DNA of 64,000 nucleotides from Ramlibacter alkalitolerans (GCF_016722765.1 NZ_JAEQND010000014.1:98171-162170), one strand, 5' to 3'. Counted from the first letter of the stretch, positions 45,700 through 54,138 are shown. Notes: generated by a model not told the origin, from the sequence alone. A program made the numbers and translations.

Positions 45700-45731
45700 G
45701 TACGGAAAAAATACGGAAAACTTCTCCGTAC
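45700..45731. repeat. Direct and inverted GTACGGA repeats in the integrase leader
   Basis: TACGGAAAA occurs at 45701-45709 and 45712-45720. GTACGGA (45700-45706) is matched by an inverted TCCGTAC (45725-45731). The sites start 4 bases upstream of the integrase ATG, so a bound protein would block its expression or leader. Confidence 0.6.
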
Positions 45732-45780
45732 TTTACTGGACTTCGCAGGACATGCACTCGCCTTTTCGAGAGGGAAACCG

Positions 45781-45806
45781 GGTCCAGGGAGGTCCAAGAA
45801 CGTCCA
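45781..45806. repeat. 10-bp phased GGTCCA repeats beside the att core
   Basis: GGTCCA at 45781, GGTCCA at 45791 and CGTCCA at 45801 recur at exactly 10-bp intervals, that is on one face of the helix, ending 7 bases before the tRNA-derived sequence. An inverted TGGAC lies at 45737. This is the arrangement expected of integrase arm-type sites. Confidence 0.55.
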
Positions 45807-45812
45807 CGTTCC

Positions 45813-45862
45813 TTGCCTTCACACGGCAGGGGTCACATGTTCGATCCATGTATCACCCACCA
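45813..45862 (+). other. attR: 3' half of a tRNA-Val(CAC) gene
   Basis: The sequence contains the anticodon arm (TTGCC, loop TTCACAC with anticodon CAC, GGCAG), variable loop, T-arm (ACATG-TTCGATC-CATGT) and acceptor strand ATCACCC with A and CCA. No matching D-arm or GGGTGAT acceptor strand precedes it, so this is only the 3' part of a tRNA-Val gene. It marks the right end of the island; the reconstituted tRNA gene should be at the left end, outside the window. Confidence 0.85.
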
Positions 45863-45879
45863 TTGGATTCAAGCAATTG

Positions 45880-45901
45880 CGCCACCTTCGGGTGGCGTTT
45901 T
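45880..45901 (+). terminator. Original tRNA-Val terminator
   Basis: CGCCACC (45880-45886), loop TTCG and GGTGGCG (45891-45897) are followed by TTTT. It lies 17 bases after the encoded CCA end and so belongs to the host tRNA gene displaced by integration. Confidence 0.85.
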
Positions 45902-45923
45902 GCTTTGGGCTCGTTCTCCTTAG

Positions 45924-45986
45924 CCTCTCGGTCGCGCAGGGCGAAGCCCGGAGCGACCGAGAGGCGCCCCGCCGTCCTACGGCGGG
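45924..45986. repeat. Two further hairpins downstream of the att site
   Basis: CCTCTCGGTCGC (45924-45935) pairs perfectly with GCGACCGAGAGG (45953-45964) over a 17-base loop. CCCGCCG (45968-45974) pairs with CGGCGGG (45980-45986). Neither has a T run, so they look like REP-type repeats rather than terminators. Confidence 0.6.
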
Positions 45987-45994
45987 TACCGTCC

Positions 45995-46136
45995 TCCTTG
46001 CCGCCTGACCGGCTTTGCGTTTGTCCTTCCGTCGGCAACTCTCGCCGGTGACCTGCACGATGGGCGTGTGGTGCAGCAAGCGATCGAGCGTCGCCGCCGT
46101 CAGCGTCTGGTCGTCGGCGATGGGCTCGCCTGCAGG
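45995..46136 (-). pseudogene. Remnant of IS21-family istB (C-terminal end)
   Basis: On the minus strand this reads GEPIADDQTLTAATLDRLL, HHTPIVQVTGESCR and RKDKRKAGQAAR, the C-terminus of the IstB ATPase that helps IS21-type transposition. The rest of istB is absent. The reading frame continues past the normal end into the tRNA fragment region because the junction is broken. It marks an old insertion-sequence scar at the chromosomal side of the att site. Confidence 0.7.
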
Positions 46137-46164
46137 CTCCTCGGCAAGGCAGCGTCAGCTCGAA

Positions 46165-46914
46165 TCACGGCCGCGTTGACGGAATCCGGTCCTCGGCGAA
46201 ACCATCGATCTGCTTGAGCTTCACGGTGTGCACGTGTTCACGCATCAGCTGCTCCGCCCTTTCGCCGTCACGCAGCAGGATCGCCTCGAACAGGCGATGG
46301 TGGTCGTCGTGGCTGCGCCGCAGCCACGCGTAGTCGCCCCAGGGCACGTTGCGCTCCGAGGATCCGGGGACGTTCCGGCACAGCTGAAGCATGTCCTGCA
46401 GCATCCGATTGGCCGCGGCTTCCAGGATGGTCTCGTGGATGCGCGCGTTCACGTCGATGAACACGGTGCGCCCCGAGGGCAGCAGGCGGCTCTTCGCGAA
46501 CAGGCGATCCCCCGCAGCAAGGGCATCGGCGAACACGGAGCGCTGTGCCGCCGACAGGCCATGGCTGGCGGCACCGCGCGCCGCCAGTCCTTCGAGGACG
46601 CCCCGCACGTCGAAGACCGATTGCAGCGCCTGCGCATCGATGCCGCGCATGCTGAAGCCCCGGTTCGGCACGTAGTCCAGCAGGCCCTCGGCGGCCAGCC
46701 GGTGGAGCGCCGAACGCACGGGCGTGCGCGAGACCGCCAGCATCTCGGAGAGCCACTCCTCGTTCAGCTTTTCCTCGGGGGCGAAGCGTCCTTCCAGCAC
46801 GGCCTCGCGCAGCCACTCGGTCACGCTCTGGGCGAGCGTCACTGCGGCGGACGGCGCGGCCGGCGCCGCCGGTGCGTGGCCTGTCTTGCGGCTGGCGCTG
46901 CCCGGACTGCTCAT
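46165..46914 (-). CDS. GntR family regulator, FCD subfamily (249 aa)
   Basis: This probable repressor of the divergent catabolic operon has an N-terminal winged helix (VTEWLREAVLEGRFAPEEKLNE, then VSRTPVRSALHRLAAEGLL) and a C-terminal FCD effector domain. The domain's metal/ligand residues are visible as DVNARIHETI and HDDHHRLFEAI, with the last His in MREHVHTV. ATG 46914 is preferred; an in-frame ATG at 46923 is close to an operator-like site. The effector is probably the imported compound or a breakdown product. Confidence 0.88.
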   Translation of the reverse strand: MSSPGSASRKTGHAPAAPAAPSAAVTLAQSVTEWLREAVLEGRFAPEEKLNEEWLSEMLAVSRTPVRSALHRLAAEGLLDYVPNRGFSMRGIDAQALQSVFDVRGVLEGLAARGAASHGLSAAQRSVFADALAAGDRLFAKSRLLPSGRTVFIDVNARIHETILEAAANRMLQDMLQLCRNVPGSSERNVPWGDYAWLRRSHDDHHRLFEAILLRDGERAEQLMREHVHTVKLKQIDGFAEDRIPSTRP

Positions 46915-46923
46915 GCCGGCCAT

Positions 46924-47000
46924 TTTGGATACAAACCCCGGGCTTCTCAAGAACCTCCCGCTGGAAGAGCCCGGCGGACGGTCTTCGGCTTGGATACAAA
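46924..47000. promoter_or_regulatory. Paired operators TTGGATACAAA for the GntR regulator
   Basis: TTTGGATACAAA (46924-46935) and TTGGATACAAA (46990-47000) are the same near-palindrome (TTG-N4-CAA), 65 bp apart. The first sits at the GntR start, and the second ends 5 bp before the -35 box of the catabolic operon. This is a typical layout for an autoregulated FCD regulator. Confidence 0.7.
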
Positions 47001-47005
47001 ACCCG

Positions 47006-47034
47006 TTGACAGTCGGCCGGACCGGGTCCTAAAT
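47006..47034 (+). promoter_or_regulatory. Sigma-70 promoter of the catabolic operon
   Basis: TTGACA (47006-47011), a 17-bp spacer and CTAAAT (47029-47034) precede the hydrolase ATG by about 30 bases. The upstream operator would let the GntR protein control it. Confidence 0.65.
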
Positions 47035-47066
47035 TGCGACCACCCACCGCGACCCTCCCTTCGCCG

Positions 47067-48317
47067 ATGACCAACGCCCGCGCCGAAGCGACCGCCGACG
47101 ACAACGCGATCGAGCGGATCACGGAGAACCGCACGCCCCATTTCGAGCCGTACGGGTGGCACCACTGGCCGCACGCGCCCTGGTTTTCCTACCAGTTCCG
47201 GCGCGGCCTCGGCGAGACGCAGGAAGGCGGGGGCGCGGTGAGCGAGGTGTTCCAGGCCGCCTCGCGCATCGACCCCGCCAGCGACGAGAGCTGGCACGTG
47301 GAATGGAAGCGCATCGCCGACCGCAACTTCGCCCGGGCGCAGGCGGAAGAGGCCGCCGGGCACATCCGCACGGCGATGAACTGCTACCTGCGTGCGGCGG
47401 ACTACTACCGGCAGGCAGAGTTCTTCCTGCAACCGGACGATCCGCGCCGGCTCCCCACCTTCACGCTGATGGAGCAATCGAGCCACGGCTACCTGCGCCA
47501 CCTGAATCCTTGCGGCGAGGTCCTGGACATCCCCTACGAAAACGGCGCGACGCTGCCGGCGTATTTCGTGCGCGCGCCCTTTCCGGTGCAGCGCCAGCCG
47601 GTGCTGATCTGCATGGGCGGGCTCGACTCGATCAAGGACGAGATGTGGTTCATGCAGGCGCACGGCTGCCTGCAGCGCGGCATCTCCGTGCTGATGATCG
47701 ACGGCCCCGGGCAGGGCGGGGCGCTGCGCCGGCAAGGGCTGGTCAACCGGCACGACACGGAAGTGCCCATCGGCCGCTGCATCGACTACCTCGAGACGCG
47801 CGACGATGTGGACACGGGCCGCATCGCCGTGTGCGGCTCGAGCCTGGGCGGCTACTACGCGGGCCGCGCCGGCTGCTACGAGCCACGGCTCGCCGCCTGC
47901 ATCTCGCACGGCGCGGTGTTCGCGATCACCGACCTGTGGGGCACGGCCGGCGAGGACCACGGCCTGGCCACGCACATCAAGTGGGTGTTCGGCCGCCCGA
48001 GCATGAAGAGCGCGATGGAAAAGGCGCGCGACTTCACCCTCGAGGGCCACCTGGAGCACATGCGCTGCCCGTACCTGGTGATGCACGGCGGCCACGACGT
48101 TCTCACCGTGTCGCAGGCGCGCAAGGTCTACGACTACGGCATTTCCAAGGGTGTGGACTGCACCTTGCGGCTGCTCGACGCGGAGGAGACCGGCGCCGAG
48201 CACTGCCAGCACGACAACCCCACCATCGGCCAGGAGATCCTGTCCGACTGGCTGGCCGACCGCTTCGGCATCGACCAGCGCGCGCTGCTGCAGACGTCCC
48301 GCAACCCCCTTCTCTGA
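47067..48317 (+). CDS. Alpha/beta hydrolase (416 aa)
   Basis: An intracellular hydrolase of the DUF1100/2,6-dihydroxypseudooxynicotine-hydrolase-like group. It has a helical N-terminal domain of about 150 residues and a catalytic domain with the nucleophile elbow CGSSLGGYYAG (about 256-266) and HGGHDVL carrying the acid residue. The His near HCQHDNP may complete the triad. No signal peptide is present. ATG 47067 is the start closest to the promoter with protein-like sequence following. It heads an operon with two further hydrolase types and an ABC importer, so it probably cleaves a C-C or amide bond in the degradation of the imported compound. Confidence 0.85.
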   Translation: MTNARAEATADDNAIERITENRTPHFEPYGWHHWPHAPWFSYQFRRGLGETQEGGGAVSEVFQAASRIDPASDESWHVEWKRIADRNFARAQAEEAAGHIRTAMNCYLRAADYYRQAEFFLQPDDPRRLPTFTLMEQSSHGYLRHLNPCGEVLDIPYENGATLPAYFVRAPFPVQRQPVLICMGGLDSIKDEMWFMQAHGCLQRGISVLMIDGPGQGGALRRQGLVNRHDTEVPIGRCIDYLETRDDVDTGRIAVCGSSLGGYYAGRAGCYEPRLAACISHGAVFAITDLWGTAGEDHGLATHIKWVFGRPSMKSAMEKARDFTLEGHLEHMRCPYLVMHGGHDVLTVSQARKVYDYGISKGVDCTLRLLDAEETGAEHCQHDNPTIGQEILSDWLADRFGIDQRALLQTSRNPLL

Positions 48318-48330
48318 AGCAGGAAGCCCC

Positions 48331-48966
48331 ATGAATTTCGGCGTCGACAAGGTGAGGGCAGCGGTGGTCGGCATCGACCTGCACCGCGGGCATCTCGACA
48401 TAGCCGTGGCCACCATGCCGGCGTCGCCCGAAGTTGCCAGGCGCGTCGTCGCTGCCAATCGCGCCCTGTTCGACTGGGCGCGCACGCAGGCGATCCCGGT
48501 GATCCACTGCATCACGCAGTACCGGGATGGCGAGGAGATCCGGCTCAACGCGTTCTGGCGCACGCGGGCCGAGGACCCGGACAACCCGCGCAGGAACGTG
48601 ATGCGCCACAACCTGATCGGCATGCCCGGCGGCGAGGTGATGCCGGGCCTGCAGGACGCGCGCGACTGGGTCGTCGACACGAAGAAGCGCTACAACTGTT
48701 TCGTCGCGACCGACCTCGAACTGCTGCTGCGCTCGCACGGCATCAACACCCTCATCGTCACGGGCGTCAACACCAACAGCTGCATCCTCTCCACCGTCAC
48801 CGCGGCGTGTTCGATGGACTATGCCGTCATCGTGCCCAGTGACTGCGTCGACACGATGGACGCGCCCGCACTGCACGATGCGGCGCTGCTGTGCATCCGC
48901 ACCGCCTTCGGCTTCGTCATGAGCTCGCAGGAAGTGATGGCGCTGCCCGAGCTGCGGGCCGCCTGA
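48331..48966 (+). CDS. Cysteine hydrolase, isochorismatase-like (211 aa)
   Basis: An isochorismatase-fold amidase. The catalytic Asp lies in VGIDLHRGH and the nucleophile Cys in VTGVNTNSCILST, where the usual cis-peptide segment is TGVxTNxC. The Lys is likely in DTKKRYNCF. Members hydrolyse N-carbamoyl compounds, nicotinamide, ureidoacrylate or maleamate. ATG 48331 has AGGAAG 7 bases upstream. It fits after ring opening of a cyclic amide by the downstream deacetylase-like enzymes. Confidence 0.88.
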   Translation: MNFGVDKVRAAVVGIDLHRGHLDIAVATMPASPEVARRVVAANRALFDWARTQAIPVIHCITQYRDGEEIRLNAFWRTRAEDPDNPRRNVMRHNLIGMPGGEVMPGLQDARDWVVDTKKRYNCFVATDLELLLRSHGINTLIVTGVNTNSCILSTVTAACSMDYAVIVPSDCVDTMDAPALHDAALLCIRTAFGFVMSSQEVMALPELRAA

Positions 48967-49099
48967 GGCAAGCGCGCGATGCCCGCTGCCGGCAGCTTCC
49001 CGATCGGCCCGGATGACCTGGCGCACAGCCCGGGGCACGCGGGGCAGCCGGATCCCCCGGCGGTGACTGCAGCCGTCGACCCGACCTGAGGGAGTTGCC

Positions 49100-49993
49100 A
49101 TGGCCATGACCCCGCGCGAGCGCACCGAGTTTTCCGCCATCGTGGACCGCCCGCCGCTGAAGCTGCCCGGCGGCGCCAAGGTGATCGTCTGGACCATCGT
49201 CAACCTGGAAGTCTGGGACATCGCACGCCCGATGGCGCGCCAGGTGCTGCCCGCGCCCACGGGCGTCCCCCTGCTGCCGGACGTGCCGAACTGGGCCTGG
49301 CACGAATACGGCATGCGCGTGGGCTTCTGGCGCTTCAAGAAGCTGTATGACGGCCTGGGCATCCGGCCGACGCTGTCGATCAACGCGCGGGTCACGGTGG
49401 ACTATCCCCGCGTGGCGCAGGCCTGCGCGGACGCCGGCTGGGAATTCATGGGCCATGCCTACGAGCAGATGCCGATCCACAAGGTCGAAGACCAGCAGGC
49501 GATGATCGAGCGCTCGCTGGACACGCTGGAGAAGTTCACCGGCAAGCGGCCCGTCGGCTGGCTCGGCCCCGGCCTGACCCAGACCTGCGAGACGCCCGAC
49601 CTGCTGGCCGCCGCCGGGGTGAAGTACATCGGCGACTACCCCTACGACGACGAGCCCACCGAGATCCGCACCGGGCATGGTCCGCTGGTGACGCTGCCCT
49701 ACACGGTGGAAAACAACGACATCCCGATGATGATCGTGCAGCACCACGAGGCGGCGTACTGGACGCGCAAATGCTGCGACACCTTCGACCGCTACTACCA
49801 GGAAGCGGCCGAGCGGCCCAAGATCATGGCCATCGCCATCCATCCGTACATCAGCGGCCAGCCGTTCCGCATCGGCTACCTGGAAAAGGTCTACGAGCAC
49901 ATCAACCGCCACAGCGGCGTGCTGCACTGGAACGGCGAGCAGATCCTGGAGTGGTACCAGGCGGGCAGGGCGCAGCCCGGGGGACGCGCTTGA
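49100..49993 (+). CDS. Polysaccharide deacetylase family protein, PuuE/cyclic-imidase-like (297 aa)
   Basis: This NodB-fold hydrolase belongs to the subgroup that includes PuuE allantoinase and bacterial cyclic imide hydrolases rather than true polysaccharide deacetylases. It has VIVWTIVNLEVWD, then the WHEYGMRVGFWR loop, EFMGHAYEQMP, GWLGPGLTQT and HPYISGQPFR. No signal peptide is present, so it acts in the cytoplasm on a small molecule. GAGGGAGTT precedes the ATG. The next gene is a close paralogue. Ring opening of an imide or ureide is the best-supported guess. Confidence 0.87.
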   Translation: MAMTPRERTEFSAIVDRPPLKLPGGAKVIVWTIVNLEVWDIARPMARQVLPAPTGVPLLPDVPNWAWHEYGMRVGFWRFKKLYDGLGIRPTLSINARVTVDYPRVAQACADAGWEFMGHAYEQMPIHKVEDQQAMIERSLDTLEKFTGKRPVGWLGPGLTQTCETPDLLAAAGVKYIGDYPYDDEPTEIRTGHGPLVTLPYTVENNDIPMMIVQHHEAAYWTRKCCDTFDRYYQEAAERPKIMAIAIHPYISGQPFRIGYLEKVYEHINRHSGVLHWNGEQILEWYQAGRAQPGGRA

Positions 49994-50097
49994 ACACGCG
50001 CCGCGAGGGCGCGCATCGCTTTGTCAAGCCCGGGGACACCATGGTGGCGGCGGTCCCCGGTGCCGGCACATTTCGGCTTATCCCGTGAGGTAGATCC

Positions 50098-51009
50098 ATG
50101 CGTCCGCACGAGCGACTGAGCTATTCACCCATCACCCAGCGTCCGCGCCTGGTCCTGCCGGACGGCGCGCGCATGGTGGTGTGGGTGATCGTGAACGTCG
50201 AGGAATGGGACATCGACCAGCCCATGCCGCGGACGGTGCTCACGCCGCCGGCGGGCGGCCAGCCCTCGCCCGACATCCCGAACTGGGCCTGGCACGAGTA
50301 CGGCAATCGGGTCGGCTTCTGGCGCATGCTGGAGGTGTTCGACCAGTTCGACATCCCCGCCGTGCTGGCCGTCAACGGCAGCTGCTTCGCCACCTACCCG
50401 CAGATCGCCGAGGCCGCGAAGGCGCGCGGGTGGGAATTCCTGGGGCATGGCTTCATCCAGAAGAACATGCAGAAGGTGGAGGACGAGGCCGAGGCGATCC
50501 GCCTGACCACCGAAGCGATCCGTGCGTTCAGCGGCAAGCCGCCGCGCGGCTGGCTCGGCCCGGGCCTCACCGAGACCTGGCACACGCCGGACCTGCTGCA
50601 GGAAGCGGGCTACGACTACGTGTGCGACTGGGTGCTGGACGACCAGCCGGTGGAACTGAAGACGCGCAGCGGCCGCACCATCGCCAACGTGCCGTACACG
50701 CAGGAGTGCAACGACGTGGCGATGATGCTGATCCAGCACCACACGGCCCGTGAGTACCACGACCGCGCGCTGGACCAGTTCGAGCAGCTGTACGAGGACT
50801 CGCGGGAATCGGCGCGGGTGATGGCGCTGGTCGTGCACCCCTACATCATGGGCGCGCCGCACCGGCTCAAGTGGTTCCGCAAGGTCTTCGAGCGCCTGAG
50901 TTCGCGCAAGGACGTCCTGTTCTGGAGCGGCGCGCAGATCCTGGACTGGTACCGGAGCGAACAGGCGCGGCACGCCGCCGGTGCAGAAGGGGCCGGTGCT
51001 GGGCGCTGA
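50098..51009 (+). CDS. Second PuuE/cyclic-imidase-like deacetylase-fold protein (303 aa)
   Basis: A paralogue of the preceding gene, with the same landmarks in the same order: VWVIVNVEEWD, WHEYGNRVGFWR, EFLGHGFIQKN, GWLGPGLTET, then HPYIMGAPHR. The HGFIQ loop differs from HAYEQ in the first copy, so substrate or step may differ. It is cytoplasmic and of similar length. The ATG follows GAGGTAGATCC. The stop overlaps the livH-type start (ATGA), linking enzyme and transporter synthesis. Confidence 0.87.
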   Translation: MRPHERLSYSPITQRPRLVLPDGARMVVWVIVNVEEWDIDQPMPRTVLTPPAGGQPSPDIPNWAWHEYGNRVGFWRMLEVFDQFDIPAVLAVNGSCFATYPQIAEAAKARGWEFLGHGFIQKNMQKVEDEAEAIRLTTEAIRAFSGKPPRGWLGPGLTETWHTPDLLQEAGYDYVCDWVLDDQPVELKTRSGRTIANVPYTQECNDVAMMLIQHHTAREYHDRALDQFEQLYEDSRESARVMALVVHPYIMGAPHRLKWFRKVFERLSSRKDVLFWSGAQILDWYRSEQARHAAGAEGAGAGR

Positions 51010-51857
51010 TGTCGCTGCTGCAGTTCCTCAACGGCCTCACCTTCGCGGCCCTGCTGTTCCTGGTGGCGAGCGGGTTCACGCTGATCTTCGGCCTGATGCG
51101 CATCGTCAACCTCGCGCACGGCGCGATGTACCTGATGGGGGGCTACGTGGCGTATGCGGCAGCGTCCGCCTCCGGCAGCTTCATCCTGGGGCTGCTGGCG
51201 GCGGTGCTCGCGGTGGCGGCGCTGGGGCTCGCCGAACAGGGCCTGCTGCGCTTCGTGGGCGGCAATGAACTGCGCCAGGTGCTGCTCACGCTGGGCCTTG
51301 CGCTGATGCTGAACGACGCGGCGCTGGTCATCTTCGGCGGCGACACCTTCAGCGTGCCCATGCCCGAGGCCTTGCAGGGCGCGGCCAGCTTCCTGGGCAT
51401 GTTCTATCCGCGCTATCGCCTCTTCGTGCTGGCCGCAGGGGTGGTCGTCCTGCTGACCCTCTGGCTGGTGATGAACCACACCCGGCTGGGCGCGCTCATT
51501 CGCGCCGGCGTGGACGACGCGGAGACGGTGCAGGCGATGGGCATCGACATCCGCAAGGTCTTCGTCGCCACGTTCATGCTCGGCATGGCCCTCGCCGGCA
51601 TCGCCGGTGCACTGGGCGGAGCCTTCCTGTCCCTCTATCCCACGGCCGATTCCGAGATCCTGGTCTACAGCCTGGCGGTGGTGATCATCGGCGGCCGCGG
51701 CAGCCTGGCCGGGGCCGTGGTCGGAAGCCTGGCGGTGGCGATGCTTTCCACCTATGGGCAGGTGTTCTTCCCCGAGCTCAGCTACTTCGTCATCTTCGGC
51801 CCGATGGCGTTGCTGCTGGCCTTCCGGCCCCTCGGGCTGTTCGGGCGGGCGACATGA
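51009..51857 (+). CDS. Branched-chain amino acid-type ABC permease, LivH family (282 aa)
   Basis: An inner-membrane permease with about eight hydrophobic segments. It begins LLQFLNGLTFAALLFLVASG and has the family motif GLMRIVNLAHGAMYLMGG, then RAGVDDAETVQAMGIDI, the EAA-like coupling loop. It forms a heterodimer with the LivM-type protein encoded next (4-base overlap). These HAAT-family importers also carry amides, urea and aromatic acids, so the substrate need not be an amino acid. Confidence 0.93.
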   Translation: MSLLQFLNGLTFAALLFLVASGFTLIFGLMRIVNLAHGAMYLMGGYVAYAAASASGSFILGLLAAVLAVAALGLAEQGLLRFVGGNELRQVLLTLGLALMLNDAALVIFGGDTFSVPMPEALQGAASFLGMFYPRYRLFVLAAGVVVLLTLWLVMNHTRLGALIRAGVDDAETVQAMGIDIRKVFVATFMLGMALAGIAGALGGAFLSLYPTADSEILVYSLAVVIIGGRGSLAGAVVGSLAVAMLSTYGQVFFPELSYFVIFGPMALLLAFRPLGLFGRAT

Positions 51858-52828
51858 CGGCAGCGACCCGAACCGATGGCCTGCCCGTGCCGGCCACCAC
51901 CCGACCCCATCGGCGGGCCGGGTGGACGGCGCTGGTCGTGGCGGCGCTCGCGCTGGTGCCCTTCGTGCTGCCCGGCTACTTCACGAGCCTGGCCACCCTG
52001 ATGCTCATCTACGCCTTGCTGGCCATGTCGGTCGACCTGCTGGCTGGCTATGCGGGGCGGACGTCCCTGTGCCACGGCGCCATCTTCGGCACCGCGACCT
52101 ACGTCGTGATGTACGTGACCACCACGCAGTCCGGCAATCCGTGGCTGGCCGCGGTGCTGGGCCTGCTGGCGGCGATCGCGGTCGGAGCCGTGTTCGCTGC
52201 GCTGGCGGTGCGCACCACCGGCGTGTATTTCCTGTTGCTCACGCTGGCGCTGGGCATGGTCGTGTGGGGTGTGTGCCAGCGCTGGACCTCCGTCTCGGGC
52301 GGCGAGAACGGCCTGCGGGGCGTGTCGCGGCCGGCGTTGCTGGCCGATGCGGCGGTGTTCTACTGGTTCGTGCTCGTCGTGGGCGCGCTCGCCACGCTGG
52401 CGATGTGGCGGCTGGTCTGCTCCCCGTTCGGCCTGGCGCTCAAGGGCATCCGCGAAAGCGAGTCGCGCATGCGCAGCGTGGGCTACCACACCACCTGGCA
52501 CCTGTTCCTCGGCTTCGTGTTCTCGGCCGCGATGGCCGGACTCGCGGGCGTGCTGTACGCCTGGTTCAACAGCTTCGTCAGTCCGTCGACGGTGGCGCTG
52601 GCCCAGTCGGTCAAGGGGCTGCTGATGGTAATCGTCGGCGGCGTGGGCACCCTGTTCGGCGGCATCGTCGGCTCCATCCTGATCGTCGTGCTCGAGAACG
52701 TGGCCAGTTCCTTCACCGAACGCTGGTCGATGGTGCTCGGTGCGCTGTTCGTCCTGACCATGATCTTTGCGCCGGAAGGCATCGTGGGCAAGCTGCGCTC
52801 GCATGCCGGCCGGCGCGCAGAGCCGTGA
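51854..52828 (+). CDS. Branched-chain amino acid-type ABC permease, LivM family (324 aa)
   Basis: The second permease subunit, with a basic cytoplasmic N-terminus and about nine transmembrane segments. It has LLAMSVDLLAGYAGRTSLCHGAIFG, the LivM landmark, and LKGIRESESRMRSVGYHTTWHL, the coupling loop. It ends with a short charged tail. It overlaps livH by 4 bases and is followed 38 bases later by the binding-protein gene. Confidence 0.93.
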   Translation: MTAATRTDGLPVPATTRPHRRAGWTALVVAALALVPFVLPGYFTSLATLMLIYALLAMSVDLLAGYAGRTSLCHGAIFGTATYVVMYVTTTQSGNPWLAAVLGLLAAIAVGAVFAALAVRTTGVYFLLLTLALGMVVWGVCQRWTSVSGGENGLRGVSRPALLADAAVFYWFVLVVGALATLAMWRLVCSPFGLALKGIRESESRMRSVGYHTTWHLFLGFVFSAAMAGLAGVLYAWFNSFVSPSTVALAQSVKGLLMVIVGGVGTLFGGIVGSILIVVLENVASSFTERWSMVLGALFVLTMIFAPEGIVGKLRSHAGRRAEP

Positions 52829-52866
52829 TTGCCGTCCCCGCCTCATCCCATCCACAGGAGAACCCC

Positions 52867-54126
52867 ATGGACCGCAGGACCTTCGTCAATTCCTCCAGCG
52901 CACTGGCCGGACTGGCCGCTTTCGGCGCGTTCATCCCGGTCCGCGCGCAAGGCAGCGGCCCGATCAGGATCGGCCTGCTCACGCCCCTCACTGGCGTGGT
53001 CGCTTCCGGCGGCAAGGAGATCGCGGAAGGCTTCAACCTGTACTGGGAGCAGGTCGGCAAGAAGATCGGCAACCGCCCCGTCGAGATCTTCATCGAAGAC
53101 GACGGTTCCAACCCCGACATCGCGCTGCAGAAGGCACGCAAGCTGACGGAGCAGACCAAGGTCGATTTCCTGGTGGGCGACCTGCTGGCCAACACCGGCC
53201 TGGCGGTGGCCGAGTACGCCAAGGGCAACGGCATCCCCTACTTCATCCCGGTCATCGCCGCCGACGACCTGACGCAGCGCAAGCGCATCCCCAACGTGAT
53301 CCGCGTCGCCGGCTACAGCGCCAGCCAGATGCCGCGCCCGCTGGCCGACTACGCGTTCAAGAAGATGGGCCTGCGCAAGGTGGTCACGATCTCGCAGGAC
53401 TACACCTTCGGCCACGAGCAGTGCGGCGGCTTCGCGCAGGTCTTCACGGAGCTGGGAGGCACCATCGTCGCGCAGCACTGGCACCCGCTCAACACGCAGG
53501 ACTTCAGCCCCTACATCGCGCAGATCCAGTCCGCCGCGCCCGACGGGGTGTTCGCCATGGAGACGGGAGCCGACGCGACGCGCTTCATCCAGCAATGGAC
53601 CAACTTCGGCCTGAAGGGGAAGTTGAAGCTGCTGGGCGCCATGAACGCCACCGACCAGTCCGTCATCCGCACGCTCGGCGCGGAAGCCGAGGGCATCCTC
53701 TCCGCGGCGCATTTCGCCGAAGGCAGCGAGGCGGCGGCCACCAGGAAATTCGTCGCGGACTACGAGGCGGCGTACAAGAAGCTGCCCTCCATCTACGGGT
53801 TTTCGCACTACTCCGCGGCCATGTGGCTGGCCGAGGCGATCAAGCGCGTCAACGGCAACGTGGAGGACCGTCCCAAGCTCCTGGCCGCCGTGCGCGGCAC
53901 GGTCCTGAGCAACTCGCCGCTGGGTCACGAGGTGCGGCTGGACGAGTACGGCAACCCCGTGTACGACGTCTACATCCGCAACGTGGTGAAGCGCCCGGAC
54001 GGCAAGTACTGGAACGTGCCGATCGAGACGTACAGGAACGTCTCGCAGTTCTGGACCTACAAGGTCGACGACTACCTCAAGCAGCCGCCTTACTCGCGCA
54101 CGTTCCAGGGCATCAAGAAGACCTGA
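52867..54126 (+). CDS. ABC transporter substrate-binding protein, LivK-like (419 aa)
   Basis: A periplasmic binding protein of the type I fold. It starts MDRRTFVNSSSALAGLAAFGAF with a signal peptide (possibly Tat-like from RRTF), cleaved after VRAQ. The mature part opens IRIGLLTPLTGVVASGGKE, and YTFGHEQCGGF and AHFAEGSE are typical family positions. CAGGAG lies upstream. It sits between the permease and ATPase genes and defines the substrate, which from the enzymes next door is probably a small cyclic amide, imide or ureide. Confidence 0.92.
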   Translation: MDRRTFVNSSSALAGLAAFGAFIPVRAQGSGPIRIGLLTPLTGVVASGGKEIAEGFNLYWEQVGKKIGNRPVEIFIEDDGSNPDIALQKARKLTEQTKVDFLVGDLLANTGLAVAEYAKGNGIPYFIPVIAADDLTQRKRIPNVIRVAGYSASQMPRPLADYAFKKMGLRKVVTISQDYTFGHEQCGGFAQVFTELGGTIVAQHWHPLNTQDFSPYIAQIQSAAPDGVFAMETGADATRFIQQWTNFGLKGKLKLLGAMNATDQSVIRTLGAEAEGILSAAHFAEGSEAAATRKFVADYEAAYKKLPSIYGFSHYSAAMWLAEAIKRVNGNVEDRPKLLAAVRGTVLSNSPLGHEVRLDEYGNPVYDVYIRNVVKRPDGKYWNVPIETYRNVSQFWTYKVDDYLKQPPYSRTFQGIKKT

Positions 54127-54138
54127 GGGGAGGCACCG

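Noticed and set aside
45813..45862. Functional tRNA-Val gene
   Set aside because: Only the anticodon arm onward is present. The 5' acceptor strand and D-arm are missing, so it is an attachment-site remnant.
45819..46079. 86-codon minus-strand frame across the att site
   Set aside because: It reads the istB tail and then runs antisense through hairpins and the tRNA fragment, so it is not a gene.
46947..48680. Long minus-strand frame (577 codons) opposite the hydrolase genes
   Set aside because: It is a shadow of the real plus-strand genes: His/Arg/Val-rich composition and no recognisable motif.
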